Below the pieces are notes generated by a model, which worked only from the letters and a program-made list of their open reading frames with translations, had not been told where the DNA came from and did no database searches. A program made the position numbers and the translations under genes. A DNA stretch of 64,000 nt from Pelagomonas calceolata. Lineage: Eukaryota > Sar > Pelagophyceae > Pelagomonadales > Pelagomonadaceae. Location: assembly GCA_918797485.1 (NCBI GenBank), contig CAKKNE010000004.1:3968001-4032000 (forward strand). The letters run 5' to 3'. Positions within the stretch are counted from its first letter, which is position 1. The number at the start of each line of letters is the position of its first letter. Shown here in pieces: positions 63,852 through 64,000 of the stretch.

Positions 63852-64000
63852 CATGGCGGCCGACGACGAGAAAACCGTGATAAAACAACTCCTAGACGCC
63901 GACGCCGACGGCAAGCTGACCTTCGAGGACGCGAAAGCGATCGCCGCCAAGATGGCCGCGAGCGCCCGGAAGCGAATCGTGACGTTACTCGACGAAGACG
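63852..64000 (+). CDS. EF-hand protein, N-terminal fragment (runs off the window)
   Basis: Starts MAADDEKTVIKQLLDADADGKLTFEDAKAIAAKM. DADADGKLTFED is an EF-hand loop with acidic ligands at positions 1, 3, 5 and 12 (Asp in place of Glu). The fragment continues ASARKRIVTLLDED, probably leading into a second hand. Nothing more can be said about length or function. Confidence 0.7.

Overview
The window is nuclear DNA of a GC-rich, gene-dense, photosynthetic stramenopile, most likely a pelagophyte of the Aureococcus/Pelagomonas kind (inference). The reasons are: short introns, two of them clear introner elements (short inverted-repeat insertions with 8-bp target duplications, a type described from Aureococcus); plastid-style signal peptides followed by a Phe; selenocysteine machinery; a MYND/RING-CH/TPR protein; and flagellar proteins. 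There are no bacterial operons, no CRISPR, no rRNA and no tRNA that I could see. Genes alternate strand freely. Many convergent pairs end only 2-40 nt apart and many divergent pairs share 300-500 bp.

1-14 kb: partial PIF1 helicase, citrate synthase, a small membrane protein, a cupin-DUF952 protein, a plastid S1-domain protein, a prolyl-4-hydroxylase-like enzyme, a CAP-LIM fusion, a double gamma-glutamylcyclotransferase, and an AAA ATPase with a duplicated last exon. The CAP-LIM and AAA genes carry the two well-preserved introner elements. 14-23 kb: one intronless 2970-residue CFAP46-like flagellar central-pair protein. 23-31 kb: a glycosidase-like protein, a short-chain dehydrogenase, a 2-oxoglutarate oxygenase, two related repeat proteins, an ERI1-type exonuclease and a Rieske-like plastid protein. 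31-42 kb: AFG1 ATPase fused to EF-hands, a spermidine-synthase-fold protein, a small two-exon gene, an F-box/LON protein, the selenocysteine elongation factor EEFSEC, a gene-poor 1.7 kb stretch, and an Ala-rich coiled-coil protein. 42-51 kb: a perfect 184-bp direct repeat that forms the 5' ends of two flanking genes, a dioxygenase, a METTL21-like methyltransferase, a PARP-type zinc-finger protein, an LYR protein, an F-box protein and a coiled-coil protein. 51-64 kb: WD40/EF-hand flagellar protein (CFAP337-like), F-box/kelch protein, a degenerate CCR4-type domain carrying fibronectin III, a secreted protein, mitochondrial ribosome recycling factor, a half-size aquaporin, a selenoprotein U homologue with an in-frame UGA and a SECIS-like hairpin, and the start of an EF-hand protein.

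Three signals cut across the genes. (1) Introns grade from intact introner elements to decayed ones and share a CGTCGATGGCGT-type core. (2) A quasi-palindromic motif of about 24 nt (GCTAG ... TTACA ... CTAGC) recurs at least ten times, always between genes and usually 90-260 bp from a start codon. (3) Selenocysteine decoding appears as both translation factor and client protein. Start codons were set to the first in-frame ATG. Splice sites were chosen by reading frame, GT/AG (rarely GC) and target-site duplication.
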